Below are positions 27,844 through 36,984 of a DNA stretch of 64,000 bases, one piece after another; the first letter of the stretch is position 1, and the number at the start of each line of letters is the position of its first letter. The DNA lies in the NCBI GenBank assembly GCA_003553565.1, contig PWER01000097.1, forward strand, positions 1 to 64,000, written 5' to 3'. Position numbers and translations under genes: made by a program. This DNA is from Nitriliruptoria bacterium. GTDB taxonomy: Bacteria; Actinomycetota; Nitriliruptoria; Euzebyales; Egibacteraceae. The notes beneath the pieces were generated by a model that was not told the DNA's origin, made no database searches, and was given only the letters and a program-made list of their open reading frames with translations.

Positions 27844-29109
27844 ATGCCCGATCTCTCCGAGCTTGACCCGCGATTGGCCGAGGCCGCCGCGCACCTGCCG
27901 CTGGCCGAGGCCACCCTGGACCGGCTGCGCCGACCCCGGTCGAGCCTGCAGGTGTCGCTGCCGGTGCGCGGCGACGACGGGCAGGTGCGCAGCTATCCCG
28001 GCTACCGGGTGCGCTGGGACGTCACGCGCGGCCCAGGCAAGGGCGGGGTGCGCTTCCATCCCTCGGTGGACCGCGCCGGGGTCGAGCGCCTGGCGCTGGG
28101 CATGACGGTCAAGACCGCCCTGCTGGACCTGCCCTACGGCGGCGCCAAGGGCGGGGTGCGCATCGACCCGAAGGCGGTCAGCACCGCCGAGATCGAGCGC
28201 GTGGCCCGCGCCTGGGTCTCGGGCACCGCCGACGTGCTGGGACCCGAGCGCGACATCCCCGCACCCGACCTGTACACCAACGAACGGGTCATGGCCTGGA
28301 TGGTCGACCAGTGGACGGCCACGGTGCGCCGCCACCAGCCAGCGGCGTTCACCGGCAAGCCGCTGGCGCTGGGCGGCAGCCACGGGCGCGCGACCGCCAC
28401 CGCCGACGGGGCCAAGCACGTCATCGATGCGCTGGGCACCAAGCTCGACCTGTCGGGGACACCACCGACGGTGGCGGTGCAGGGCTTTGGCAACGCCGGC
28501 GCCGAGCTCGCCGAGCAGCTGTTCCACGCGGGCTGGCGCGTGGTGGCGGTCTCGGACTCGCAGGGCGGGATCCTCGCGCGGGAGGGGCTGGACATCCCGC
28601 GCGTGCGACGCCACAAGGACGCCGGGCGCAGCCTGGATGGCGTCATCTGCACCGGCAGCGTCTGCGACGACCCGGGCCACGACCTCCTCGAGCCCGGCGA
28701 GCTGCTCCCCCTCGACGTGGACCTGCTCGTGCCGGCCGCCCTCGGCGCGGCGATCACCGCCGACAACGCCGGCGACGTGAGCGCGCGCGTGATCGTGGAG
28801 GTCGCCAACGGACCCGTCACGGCCGACGCTGACGCGATCCTCGCCGCGCGCGGGGTGACCGTGGTGCCTGACGTGCTCGCCAGCAGCGGTGGGGTGACCG
28901 TCAGCTACTTCGAGTGGGTGCAGAACCGCCAGGGGTTGCGCTGGAGCCCCGAGGAGGTCGACCGGCGCCTGGGTGAGCGCCTGCGCGCCGCAGCCGAGGA
29001 GACCTGGTCGCGTGCCGAGGATCTCGGAGCGCCGCTGCGGACCGCAGCGTCGGCGCTGGCGCTGGAACGGCTCGACGTGGCCGCGCGCGCCCGCGATTCC
29101 TTGGAGTAG
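27844..29109 (+). CDS. Glu/Leu/Phe/Val dehydrogenase
   Basis: A 421-residue NAD(P)-dependent amino-acid dehydrogenase. The catalytic region reads MTVKTALLDLPYGGAKGGVR, with the substrate-binding and catalytic lysines of the family. The Rossmann half carries VAVQGFGNAGAELAEQL (GxGNxG) and ends with VEVANGPVTADAD and DVLASSGGVTVSYFEWVQN. These fit glutamate dehydrogenase (GdhA-type); the short N-terminus fits too, although leucine or valine cannot be excluded. Glutamate oxidation would supply 2-oxoglutarate and ammonium. GAGGCGAGC precedes the ATG. The last 205 bases overlap the opposite-strand BTAD gene. The adjacent PutP symporter fits amino-acid uptake and catabolism. Confidence 0.92.
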   Translation: MPDLSELDPRLAEAAAHLPLAEATLDRLRRPRSSLQVSLPVRGDDGQVRSYPGYRVRWDVTRGPGKGGVRFHPSVDRAGVERLALGMTVKTALLDLPYGGAKGGVRIDPKAVSTAEIERVARAWVSGTADVLGPERDIPAPDLYTNERVMAWMVDQWTATVRRHQPAAFTGKPLALGGSHGRATATADGAKHVIDALGTKLDLSGTPPTVAVQGFGNAGAELAEQLFHAGWRVVAVSDSQGGILAREGLDIPRVRRHKDAGRSLDGVICTGSVCDDPGHDLLEPGELLPLDVDLLVPAALGAAITADNAGDVSARVIVEVANGPVTADADAILAARGVTVVPDVLASSGGVTVSYFEWVQNRQGLRWSPEEVDRRLGERLRAAAEETWSRAEDLGAPLRTAASALALERLDVAARARDSLE

Positions 29110-29861
29110 GGCAGCGGCGCCTGCAGCCCGGGGTCCTGGGTGAGGATCTGGCGGTGCAGCGCCGCCAGCTCGGGGCCGGGCTCGATGCCGAGCTCGTCGC
29201 GCAGCCGCTGGCGGGTGCGCTGGTACGTCAGCAGCGCGTCGGCCTGCCGCCCACCGCGATACAGGGCGACCAGCAGCAGGCCCACAGGGCGCTCGCGCCA
29301 CGGCCGCGCGACGGTGAGCGCCTCGAGGCCGGCGATGGCCTCGGCCACGCGTCCCAGCGACAGCGCAGCCTCCGCGCGCAGCTCGCCGGTGGCGAAGCGG
29401 GCCTCATCCAGGCGCGCGGCCTCGGCCGACAGCAGCGGCCCGCCCTCGACGTCGGCGTAGGCCGGCCCTCGCCACCACGCCAGCGCCGCATCCGCGTGGG
29501 CCAGCGCCGTGGCGGCGTCGCCTCGGGCGGCTGCCGAGCGGGCGGCCGACGCCTCGACATCGAACGCGGCGGCATCGATGGAGAGCTGGCCGACCAGCGC
29601 ATAGCCAGCGGAGCTGTGGGCCACCGTCGCGCCCAGGTGCTGCAGCGCACGCCGCAGACGCGACGCGTGCGTCTGCAGCGCGGTGGCCCCGCGGGCTCGC
29701 GCGCCTTCGACCCACAGCTCGACGCCCAGGCGCTCCACCGTCAGCGGAGCACCCTGTGCCGCCAGCAGCGCGGCGAGCAGCGTGCGCGGCTTGGGACCAC
29801 CCAGTGGCGCTGCGGCACCGACAGGGCCCACCTCCAGCGGTCCCAGCACACGCGCCTCCAC
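28905..29861 (-). CDS. BTAD-domain transcriptional activator (SARP/AfsR-like), odd C-terminus
   Basis: A 318-residue SARP-type regulator: an OmpR-like DNA-binding region (VEARVLGPLEVGPVGA, then RTLLAALLAAQGAPLT and THASRLRRALQHLG) followed by a bacterial transcriptional activation domain (BTAD) to about residue 250. BTAD ends in RQRLRDELGIEPGPELAAL and ILTQDPGL. The remaining roughly 65 residues are Ser/Arg-rich and antisense to the end of the dehydrogenase gene, so they are probably not ancestral. The usual AfsR ATPase and TPR domains are missing. The start is GTG with a good AGGAAGGG site; an earlier ATG would add a Gly/Ala/Val leader. It is divergent from putP, which it may control. Confidence 0.8.
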   Translation of the reverse strand: MEARVLGPLEVGPVGAAAPLGGPKPRTLLAALLAAQGAPLTVERLGVELWVEGARARGATALQTHASRLRRALQHLGATVAHSSAGYALVGQLSIDAAAFDVEASAARSAAARGDAATALAHADAALAWWRGPAYADVEGGPLLSAEAARLDEARFATGELRAEAALSLGRVAEAIAGLEALTVARPWRERPVGLLLVALYRGGRQADALLTYQRTRQRLRDELGIEPGPELAALHRQILTQDPGLQAPLPYSKESRARAATSSRSSASADAAVRSGAPRSSARDQVSSAAARRRSPRRRSTSSGLQRNPWRFCTHSK

Positions 29862-30068
29862 GGCCTGCCCTTCCTGTAGCGCGAGCGCCACCGGCGAGCC
29901 GCCCACCGCCGCCACGCCACGTCCCCACCGCCAGCCAGCGGTGCTGGACATCGTACGCCAAGCGCCTGCCAGCCGGCTGCAAGGACACTGCCAGCGCCCC
30001 CCACCATCATCTGCGTGCACAGTCCTGCACGCGACGGCCGAGACCGGCCATGAGCTCTGGAGACCTGG

Positions 30069-31568
30069 ATGGATGCGTTCTCCGCCCCCGAGACCATCAC
30101 CTTCGCGGTCTATCTGATCGTGGTGATCGGCATCGGCGTCTGGGTCTACAACCGCACCCGGACGTTGGAGGACTTCGTGCTCGGCGGGCGCAGCCTCAAC
30201 GCCCCGACGGCCGCGCTCAGCGCCCAGGCCAGCGACATGAGCGGCTGGCTGCTGCTGGGGCTGCCCGGCGCGGTCTACGCCGCCGGCGTCGGCGCGTCCT
30301 GGATCGCGGTGGGCCTGGCCGTGGGCCCCTACCTCAACTGGAAGTTCGTGGCGCCGCGGCTGCGCACCTACACCCAGCAGGCCAACAACTCGCTGAGCCT
30401 GTCAGCGTACTTCGAGGAGCGCTTCGAGGACCGCACCGGCGCGCTGCGGCTCGTCTCGGCTGCCGTGATGCTCATCTTCTTCGCGGTCTACGTCTCCTCG
30501 AGCCTGGTCGGAGGCAGCCTGCTGTTCGAGGAGGTCTTCGACGCCTCCGGTGATGTGGCGATCACCGTGGCCGCGCTGGTCATCGTGGTGTACGCCTTCC
30601 TCGGCGGGTTCCTGGCGGTGAGCCTCACCGACGCGGTCCAGGGCATGCTCATGTGGTTGGCGCTGCTGATCGTGCCGGTGGTCGGGATCCTGGCGCTCGG
30701 CGGCTGGGCGGCGTTCACCGGGGGCGTGGAGTCGCAGTCGGCATCGCTGCTGAGCCTCGGGCAGGACGTGAGCTGGGCCGACGGCCAGTGGACCGCTGAG
30801 GGCGGTCTGGCCACGATGACGGTGGTGTCGAGCCTGGCGTGGGGGCTGGGCTACTTCGGTCAGCCCCACATCCTCGCCCGGTTCATGGGCATCCGGTCGG
30901 CGGCGCACGTGCCCCTGGCGCGGCGCATCGGCGTCTTCTGGGTGGTCACGACCCTGGTCGGCGCGGTGCTGGTCGGTCTGGCCGGCATCGCCCTGGTGCC
31001 CGACCTCGCCAACAACGAGACGGTGTTCCTCGCGCTGGTGCAGCAGCAGCTGAACCCGTGGGTGGCGGGCATCCTGCTGGCAGCGGTGCTCGCGGCGATC
31101 ATGAGCACCGCCGACTCGCAGCTGGTGGTGGCCTCGACCGCGATCACCGAGGACTTCTACCACGCGCAGATCAGCAAGGACGCCCCCGAGTCCCGGCTCG
31201 TCTGGGTGGGGCGCCTGTCGGTGGTCGGCGTCGCGCTGGTCGCCTACGCGCTGGCGCTGCAAGGCGGCGCGGTGCTCGACATCGTCGCCCACGCCTGGGC
31301 GGGCTTCGGAGCGGCCTTCGGCCCGGTGGTCGTGCTGAGCCTCTACTGGCCGCGCATGAGCGCAGCCGGGGCGATGGGCGGCATGCTCGCCGGCGCGGGC
31401 ACCGTCATCGTGTGGGAGGCGTTCGCCACCTTCGGGACCGACGTCTACTCGATGGTCCCCGGCGTGGCCGCCGCCGCCATCACCGCGGTGGCGCTGAGCC
31501 TGCTGGGCACGCCCCCGGCCAAGTCCTGGGAGGGCGCCATGGACGAGCCGGAGGTCGCCGAGCTCTGA
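30069..31568 (+). CDS. putP: sodium/proline symporter
   Basis: A 499-residue member of the sodium:solute symporter (SSS) family with about 13 transmembrane helices. Typical PutP stretches are YNRTRTLEDFVLGGRSLNAP, QASDMSGWLLLGLPGAVYAAG, SLSLSAYFEERFED, ALVIVVYAFLGGFLAVSLTDAVQG, GYFGQPHILARFMGI and LAAIMSTADSQLVVASTAITED. The GGRSL and ASDMSGW segments form the Na+ and proline sites. It imports proline, or a related compatible solute, with Na+. Proline is both a nitrogen source and an osmoprotectant, which suits the acidic, possibly halophilic proteome. The gene is divergent from the BTAD regulator and ends in a strong terminator. Confidence 0.95.
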   Translation: MDAFSAPETITFAVYLIVVIGIGVWVYNRTRTLEDFVLGGRSLNAPTAALSAQASDMSGWLLLGLPGAVYAAGVGASWIAVGLAVGPYLNWKFVAPRLRTYTQQANNSLSLSAYFEERFEDRTGALRLVSAAVMLIFFAVYVSSSLVGGSLLFEEVFDASGDVAITVAALVIVVYAFLGGFLAVSLTDAVQGMLMWLALLIVPVVGILALGGWAAFTGGVESQSASLLSLGQDVSWADGQWTAEGGLATMTVVSSLAWGLGYFGQPHILARFMGIRSAAHVPLARRIGVFWVVTTLVGAVLVGLAGIALVPDLANNETVFLALVQQQLNPWVAGILLAAVLAAIMSTADSQLVVASTAITEDFYHAQISKDAPESRLVWVGRLSVVGVALVAYALALQGGAVLDIVAHAWAGFGAAFGPVVVLSLYWPRMSAAGAMGGMLAGAGTVIVWEAFATFGTDVYSMVPGVAAAAITAVALSLLGTPPAKSWEGAMDEPEVAEL

Positions 31569-31577
31569 CGTCACCCC

Positions 31578-31618
31578 ACGGTGCCCGCCGGGTTCGGCAC
31601 GCGCCCGGCGGGCACCGT
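31578..31618 (+). terminator. terminator hairpin downstream of putP
   Basis: A perfect 15-bp stem (31578-31592 with 31604-31618) closes an 11-nt loop, 9 nt past the putP stop. It is one of the strongest hairpins in the window. Confidence 0.85.
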
Positions 31619-31726
31619 CCCGGCGACTGATGAGCCGACCGCGTGCGCCGGGCGCGCGGCGCATCCACCGCGGATGCCGCGCCCTGCCTTGTGTGGCGGC
31701 CAGGGCCGATAGGCTGCCGTGCAAGC

Positions 31727-34123
31727 ATGTCCTCGACCGGCAACCACCCAGCGTCCGGTGTGCTGCGCCCTGCGCCGCAGCACACCGAGCGCGGCGAGCC
31801 CGCGACGGCGCTCGCCGACGGGTCCGCCTCCCACGCGCCACCTGCGGGCGGGCTCCCGACCGAGAGCGCCGCGGTGCGAGCGCTCACCGACGCGCTCGAC
31901 CCCGAGCAGCGCGCTGCCGCGCTCGCCGTCACCGGGCCGGTGCGGATCCTTGCTGGGGCCGGCACCGGCAAGACTCGGACGATCACCCATCGGATCGCGG
32001 TCCAGGTCGCGAGCGGCACGGCCCGCCACGACGAGGTCCTCGCGGTGACCTTCACCGACCGGGCCGCCGGTGAGCTCCGCGAGCGCCTGGCGCGCCTCGG
32101 GCTTCCCGGGCCGGTGCGCGCCGCGACGTTCCACAGCGCCGCCTGGGCCCAGCTGCGCCACTTCTGGCCCCAGCTCTCCGACCGGCCACGCCCGCAGGTG
32201 CTGGACCGCAAGGTAGGGCTGCTGCGCCCGCTGGCCGAGCGCCTGCGCGTCGACGTGCGTGATCTCGCCGCGGAGATCGAGTGGGGCCAGGCTCGGTTGC
32301 TGCGACCCGAGACCTACGTGGAGGGCGTCGCAGGCGCCGGCCGCGACGCCCCCGCCGAGCCGGCCCACCTCGCCGAGGCCTGGCAGGCCTACGAGGACGC
32401 CAAGGCCGCCCGAGACCTGATCGACTACGACGACATGCTGCGCCTGTGCACCGACGCCTTGCGCGAGCACCCCAGCGTCGCCGAGGCGGTCCGCGACCGC
32501 TATCGCGTGTTCACCGTGGACGAGTTCCAGGACGTCAACCCGGCACAGTGGGAGCTGCTGCGGGCCTGGGTGGGCGAGCGCCGCGAGCTGTGCGTGGTGG
32601 GCGACGACGATCAGACCATCTACCGCTTCACCGGTGCGAGCAGCCGCTACCTGCTGGGCTTCGAGCAGGCGTTCCCGGAGGCGCGCACCGTCACCCTGAC
32701 CCGCAGCTACCGCTCGACCGCGCCGGTGCTGGACCTCGCCAACCGCGTGCTGTGGACCAAGCCGCGGCACCTGCGCAAGGCGCTGACGAGCACCAGGGGT
32801 GCCGGCCCCACCCCGCAGCTCGTCGAGCACGCCGACGCAGAGGACGAGCAGCGCGCGGTGACCGCCGAGATCCGACGCCTGCTGGAGGCTGGCGTGCCCG
32901 CCGGGGAGATCGCGGTGTGCTACCGGATCAACAGCCAGGCCGCTGACTGGGAGGAGCCGCTGCGCGCCGCCGGGATCCCGGTGGTGGTGCGCGGCGAGCG
33001 CGGGGGCTTCTTCGCGCACCCCGCGGTGGCTCAGGCGCTGCGGGTCCTCACCGCCGAGGCCGCCACCACCCCGGACGGCCCACCGGCCAACATCGCACCG
33101 GACCGTCAGGGCGCAGCATGGCCGCCGGGCACCAGCCCAGCGAGCGCGCCCGACCCGGTCGCAGCGCTCGAGCGGGTGCTGCGCGGCGCGCTGGCCTGGC
33201 ATCCGGGCCAGCCGCCCGCCGGAGCGACCGCCCGCGACCGCTGGGAGCACCTGACCGCGCTGCGCGACCTCTGCCAGCGCACGGTGGCCGAGCAGCCCGA
33301 GCGGTTCGGCGTCCACGGCGGGTTCGCCGAGCTGGTGGACGATCTGCGCGCCCGGGCTGCCGCCGGCCAGGAGACCGCCGACCCGGACGGCGCGGTGACC
33401 CTCCTGACCCTGCATCGCGCCAAGGGCCTCGAGTTCGACGCGGTGTTCCTCGTGGCCTGCGAGGAGGGGCTGCTGCCGATCTCGCATGCGGCGACCGAGG
33501 AGGCCATCGAGGACGAGCGGCGCCTGCTGTACGTGGGCGTCACCCGCGCGCGACGCCACCTGCGCCTGTCCTGGTCGCGGGCGCGTGGCGGGCGCAGCCG
33601 ACGCCCGTCGCGGCTGCTGCACGGCCTGGGCCAGGACGCACCCGCCGCCGCGGGCGCGGCGACCGCGGGCGGCGCGAGCGCGCGCAGCGCACGTCGCCGC
33701 GGCAGCACGCGCTCCGGCGGGCGGGGCGCGGGACGCGCACCGGACCGGGACCCGCGAGCGCGTGCTGCGCCGCCCGCCGAGGACGGGTCGTCGGCCAGCA
33801 CCTGCGGCTGCGGCGCCCCGCTCATCGCCGCCCTGGATCGACGCACCGGGCGCTGCGCCGACTGCCGCCCCGATGTCGGAGCGGCCGATGCGGTGCTGGG
33901 CACGCTCAAGGCGTGGCGACGCCACCAGGCTGCCGAGGAGGAGGTCCCCGCGTTCTGCGTGTTCGCTGACAAGACCCTGGAGCTGATCGCTGCCCAGCAG
34001 CCGGCCTCGCTGGAGGAGCTGGCCACCGTCCCCGGCGTCGGGCCGACGAAGCTGGAGCGCTACGGCGCCGCCGTGCTGGAGCGCTGCGCACCAACCCGTC
34101 CCGACCGAGGAGGCGATGCGTGA
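31727..34123 (+). CDS. uvrD2: UvrD2-type DNA helicase with HRDC domain
   Basis: A 798-residue superfamily-1 helicase. Walker A is GAGTGKT (77-83), motif II is DEFQD (265-269), then the ATP/DNA motifs [18 protein letters not shown] and [15 protein letters not shown]. An insertion rich in Gly/Pro/Ala (about 480-500) lies in the 2B region. Near the C-terminus is a cysteine cluster (CGCG..., then RCADC) followed by an HRDC domain over the last 75 residues. This order matches mycobacterial UvrD2, an essential helicase in which the tetracysteine module links to HRDC. The stop overlaps the start of pncB by GTGA. A TAGGCT -10 (31710-31715) stands 11 nt upstream of the ATG. Confidence 0.93.
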   Translation: MSSTGNHPASGVLRPAPQHTERGEPATALADGSASHAPPAGGLPTESAAVRALTDALDPEQRAAALAVTGPVRILAGAGTGKTRTITHRIAVQVASGTARHDEVLAVTFTDRAAGELRERLARLGLPGPVRAATFHSAAWAQLRHFWPQLSDRPRPQVLDRKVGLLRPLAERLRVDVRDLAAEIEWGQARLLRPETYVEGVAGAGRDAPAEPAHLAEAWQAYEDAKAARDLIDYDDMLRLCTDALREHPSVAEAVRDRYRVFTVDEFQDVNPAQWELLRAWVGERRELCVVGDDDQTIYRFTGASSRYLLGFEQAFPEARTVTLTRSYRSTAPVLDLANRVLWTKPRHLRKALTSTRGAGPTPQLVEHADAEDEQRAVTAEIRRLLEAGVPAGEIAVCYRINSQAADWEEPLRAAGIPVVVRGERGGFFAHPAVAQALRVLTAEAATTPDGPPANIAPDRQGAAWPPGTSPASAPDPVAALERVLRGALAWHPGQPPAGATARDRWEHLTALRDLCQRTVAEQPERFGVHGGFAELVDDLRARAAAGQETADPDGAVTLLTLHRAKGLEFDAVFLVACEEGLLPISHAATEEAIEDERRLLYVGVTRARRHLRLSWSRARGGRSRRPSRLLHGLGQDAPAAAGAATAGGASARSARRRGSTRSGGRGAGRAPDRDPRARAAPPAEDGSSASTCGCGAPLIAALDRRTGRCADCRPDVGAADAVLGTLKAWRRHQAAEEEVPAFCVFADKTLELIAAQQPASLEELATVPGVGPTKLERYGAAVLERCAPTRPDRGGDA

Positions 34124-35439
34124 GCCAGTCGCTGTTCACCGACCTGTACGAGCTCACGATGATGGCCGGCTACTGGCGCACCGGTCACGCCGAGGACACA
34201 GCGACCTTCGACCTGTTCCACCGGCACGCGCCGCGCGGCGTCGACCTCGTCGTGGCCGCCGGGCTCGAGCCCACCCTGGAGTGGCTGGAGCAGCTCGGCT
34301 TCAGCGACGACGACCTGCTCTACCTCGACAGCCTCGACCTGTTCCCCGACGGCTTCCTGGACTGGCTGGGCGATCTGCGCTTCACCGGCGAGGTGTGGGC
34401 GATGCCCGAGGGCACGCCAGTGCTGCCCCACGAGCCGATCCTGCGCGTCACCGCACCGCTGGCTCAGGGCCAGCTGGTGGAGACCGCGCTGCTGAACATG
34501 GTCAGCTACAGCTCGCTGGTGGCCAGCACCGCCAGCCAGCTCGTCGCCGTCGCGCGGGGCACCCCGATCCTCGAGTTCGGCGCGCGACGCGCACACGGAC
34601 CCGACGGCGCTCGCACGGGCTCGCGCGCCGCCTACCTGGGAGGCTGTGCTGCGACCTCGAACGTGGTGGCCGCCGCCGACTACGGCGTGCCCCCCTCGGG
34701 CACGCAGGCCCACGCCTGGATCATGGCCTTCCCCGACGAGCTGACCGCCTTCCGCGCCTACGCCGACACCTTCCCCCACCAGACCGTGCTGCTGGTCGAC
34801 ACCTACGACACGGTGCGCTCGGGCGTGCCCCACGCCATCACCGTGGGCCACGAGCTCGCCGCCAGCGGCCACCGGCTGCGTGGCATCCGGCTGGACTCCG
34901 GCGACCTGGACGCGCTGTCCCGGCAAGCGCGGCAGATGCTGGACGAGGCGGGGCTGTCGGACGTGCAGGTCCTCGTCTCTGGCGATCTGGACGTGGCCAG
35001 GGTCCGCGAGCTGGTCGAGGCCGACGCACCGATCGACGGCTTCGGCGTGGGCACCTCGTTGCTGACCGCCCGCGAGGATCCCGCCTTCTCCGGGGTCTAC
35101 AAGCTCGCCGAGGTCGAGGGGCGCCCGGCCCTGAAGGTGTCCGGCGAGCCCACGAAGACCACCGACCCAGGGCGCAAGCAGGTGTGGCGCACCCCCGAGG
35201 GCGACGTCCTCGGGCTGGCCCACGAGGATCTGGCCGGCACGCCGCTGCTGGAGCAGGTCATGGCGGGGGGACGCCGGCTGCGCCCCGCGCCCGACCTCGC
35301 CGAGCAGCGGGCGCGGTGCCTGGACCGCGTCGCCGAGCTGCGCCCGCACCCGGAGCGGTGGACGCTGCGTCGCAGCCCCGAGCTGAAGGCGCTGCGACGC
35401 GAGCTCCTGGCCACCCACGGCCACGCCGAGGGCGCCTGA
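34120..35439 (+). CDS. pncB: nicotinate phosphoribosyltransferase
   Basis: A 439-residue NAPRTase of the NAD salvage pathway. It converts nicotinate and PRPP to nicotinate mononucleotide. It starts with the family motif SLFTDLYELTMMAGYW. Substrate and PRPP regions appear in FGARRAHGPDGARTGSRAAYLGG, DTYDTVRSGVPHAI, and RLDSGDLDALSRQARQMLD; the end shows GFGVGTSLL and YKLAEVEGRP. Start is a GTG overlapping the uvrD2 stop, so translation is coupled. In M. tuberculosis, pncB1 is next to clpS and the DUF2017 gene; here those genes lie 3 kb downstream with five genes in between, so the linkage is partly kept. Confidence 0.95.
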   Translation: MSQSLFTDLYELTMMAGYWRTGHAEDTATFDLFHRHAPRGVDLVVAAGLEPTLEWLEQLGFSDDDLLYLDSLDLFPDGFLDWLGDLRFTGEVWAMPEGTPVLPHEPILRVTAPLAQGQLVETALLNMVSYSSLVASTASQLVAVARGTPILEFGARRAHGPDGARTGSRAAYLGGCAATSNVVAAADYGVPPSGTQAHAWIMAFPDELTAFRAYADTFPHQTVLLVDTYDTVRSGVPHAITVGHELAASGHRLRGIRLDSGDLDALSRQARQMLDEAGLSDVQVLVSGDLDVARVRELVEADAPIDGFGVGTSLLTAREDPAFSGVYKLAEVEGRPALKVSGEPTKTTDPGRKQVWRTPEGDVLGLAHEDLAGTPLLEQVMAGGRRLRPAPDLAEQRARCLDRVAELRPHPERWTLRRSPELKALRRELLATHGHAEGA

Positions 35440-35459
35440 TCCCACCCACCGCACGACAA

Positions 35460-35485
35460 CGGCCGCGCGGTGCACCGCGCGGCCG
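35460..35485 (+). terminator. palindromic terminator downstream of pncB
   Basis: A perfect G/C palindrome, 12 bases per arm plus a central GC, 20 nt after the pncB stop. As a hairpin it would close an 11-bp stem on a UGCA loop. It can serve both pncB and the convergent micro-lipoprotein gene. Confidence 0.75.
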
Positions 35486-35539
35486 GAGCAGAGGCGGGGC
35501 AGCGCCGACGGCGCCACCCCGCGAGCGGACGCTGACCTG

Positions 35540-35677
35540 CTAGAGGTCCTCGTCCATGTCCTCCTCCATCGGGTCCTCTTCGAGGTCGTCCATGTCCTCG
35601 ACCTCGGTCTCGCAGGCCACAGCACCCAGGGCCAGCAGACCAGCGAGCAGGGCGGCGAGCAGGTTCTTGCGGCGCAT
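35540..35677 (-). CDS. 45-residue acidic micro-lipoprotein
   Basis: A very short gene with a strong ribosome-binding site (AAGGAG six bases before ATG). The peptide is MRRKNLLAALLAGLLALGAV followed by AC, a complete lipoprotein signal with lipobox GAVAC or VAC. A mature part of about 25 residues follows, made almost only of Asp, Glu and Met (ETEVEDMDDLEEDPMEEDMD). The mature peptide is too small for an enzyme. It might be a surface-charge or membrane-anchored acidic peptide, or a decoy. I do not recognise a family. It is flanked by the pncB terminator and the Fic-like operon. The signal and start context make it convincing despite its length. Confidence 0.75.
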   Translation of the reverse strand: MRRKNLLAALLAGLLALGAVACETEVEDMDDLEEDPMEEDMDEDL

Positions 35678-35796
35678 GGCTCTCTCCTTCGTCTTCGCGT
35701 GCGGGCTCGACCTGCGCTGCGGGCCACCTTCGTGACGCTGCAGCGCGAAGTTGTCACTGTCCGTCCTAGTGGGTCGATGCCCGCCGCGCGAGCCCC

Positions 35797-36984
35797 CTAG
35801 CCTCGTTCGAACGGACGAGAGGGCTCGTCCGGCGCGTCGAGGACGAAGCGGAGCCGTCGGCTGCCGGGCACGGTCCGCACCAGCCCGGCGGTCTCGGCGA
35901 CGCGGAGGTCAGCGCGGGCGCGCTCACGGTCGCAGCCGACCTCGGAGGCGTACTCGGTGATGGTGATCGCCTCGTCACGGCGCCGGCGCAGGACCGAGGC
36001 GACGGTGGCTGGCGCGGTGACGGTGACCTGGTGGGCGCGATCGGCGAGCGCGCCGGCAGTGGCGGCCACCCCCTCGAGCCACCACTCGAGCCAGGGGACC
36101 ACGTCGCCGCGGCGGCGACGCGTGGCGGCCACCTCGCGGTGGTAGCGGGCGGGGTCCGCGGCGGCGCGCCGATCCAGCGGGATCGCCCCGACGGGGTCCA
36201 GCCCGCGGGCGCGCAGCACCAGCCGCGCCGCCGCGCGCGCCAGGCGACCCCCGGCGGCCTCGAAGGGCTGCCACTCCAGCAGCGCCTGGTGCACCAGGCC
36301 CGCTACCACCGGCGTGGGCACCGTGGCGCTGTCGCGCCCCAGCCACGCGCACAGGTCCTCCAGCAGCGCCGGGACCAGCGCCGGCTCGGGCAGCGGATAG
36401 AGCAGCTGGCCCTGGGCACCGTCATGGACCGCCTGGTCGGTGCGGCGCGGCGTACCCGCCACCTCGGGGTCCACCAGCCCGCGGGTGAGCAGGCGGTGCG
36501 CCTGCGCGAGCGTCCCCCGCGGGTCAGCGAACAGCTCCCCGGCGAGCCGGTCCTCGGCGGCGTGGACTGCCAGGACGCCAGCGTGCTCCAGCGCGGCGAC
36601 GTCCTGGGTCGGCAGGCCCTCCAGGCGCAGCGCCTGCGCCCAGCCACCGGCCGCCTCGGCCGGGGCGGCCGGGGCAGCCGGGTCGGGCCCACTCCCTTCG
36701 GCGGCGGTCTGCGGGTCGTGCAGCGCGGGGTCGTGCACCGCCGGGTGGTGCCCAGCCTCGACCGCGGCGGCGGTCGCATCCTCCAGCGGGCTGCCGTCCA
36801 GGCGCACCGAGGTGCGGGCGCTCTCGGTGCGCGTCGCCGCCGCCGCGTCGGCCAGCGCGCGATCGCCGGCCACGCGCAGCCGCGCAGCCTCGGCCTCGAC
36901 GCGGCCGATGAGGTCGGCGAGGTGGTGGGTGTAGGACAGCCGGGCGCGCTCACGCAGCCCCGGCACGGTGCTGGTGTCGGTCAC
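35797..36984 (-). CDS. Fic-like protein with degenerate active site and C-terminal winged helix
   Basis: A 395-residue protein. A Fic-like helical domain contains SVRLDGSPLEDATAAAV (the S-x-IEG-like region) and, at residues 239-250, QPFEAAGGRLAR in the place of the Fic motif HPFxxGNGRxxR. The catalytic His is Gln and the GN pair is AG, so AMP transfer by the known mechanism is not expected. The C-terminal 80 residues form a winged helix (ITITEYASEVGCDRERARADL to GLVRTVPGSRRLRFVLD). A similar degenerate family is found next to HAD phosphatase genes in streptomycetes, as I recall. The GTG start overlaps the HAD gene stop (GTGA), so the pair is coupled. Confidence 0.65.
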   Translation of the reverse strand: MTDTSTVPGLRERARLSYTHHLADLIGRVEAEAARLRVAGDRALADAAAATRTESARTSVRLDGSPLEDATAAAVEAGHHPAVHDPALHDPQTAAEGSGPDPAAPAAPAEAAGGWAQALRLEGLPTQDVAALEHAGVLAVHAAEDRLAGELFADPRGTLAQAHRLLTRGLVDPEVAGTPRRTDQAVHDGAQGQLLYPLPEPALVPALLEDLCAWLGRDSATVPTPVVAGLVHQALLEWQPFEAAGGRLARAAARLVLRARGLDPVGAIPLDRRAAADPARYHREVAATRRRRGDVVPWLEWWLEGVAATAGALADRAHQVTVTAPATVASVLRRRRDEAITITEYASEVGCDRERARADLRVAETAGLVRTVPGSRRLRFVLDAPDEPSRPFERG

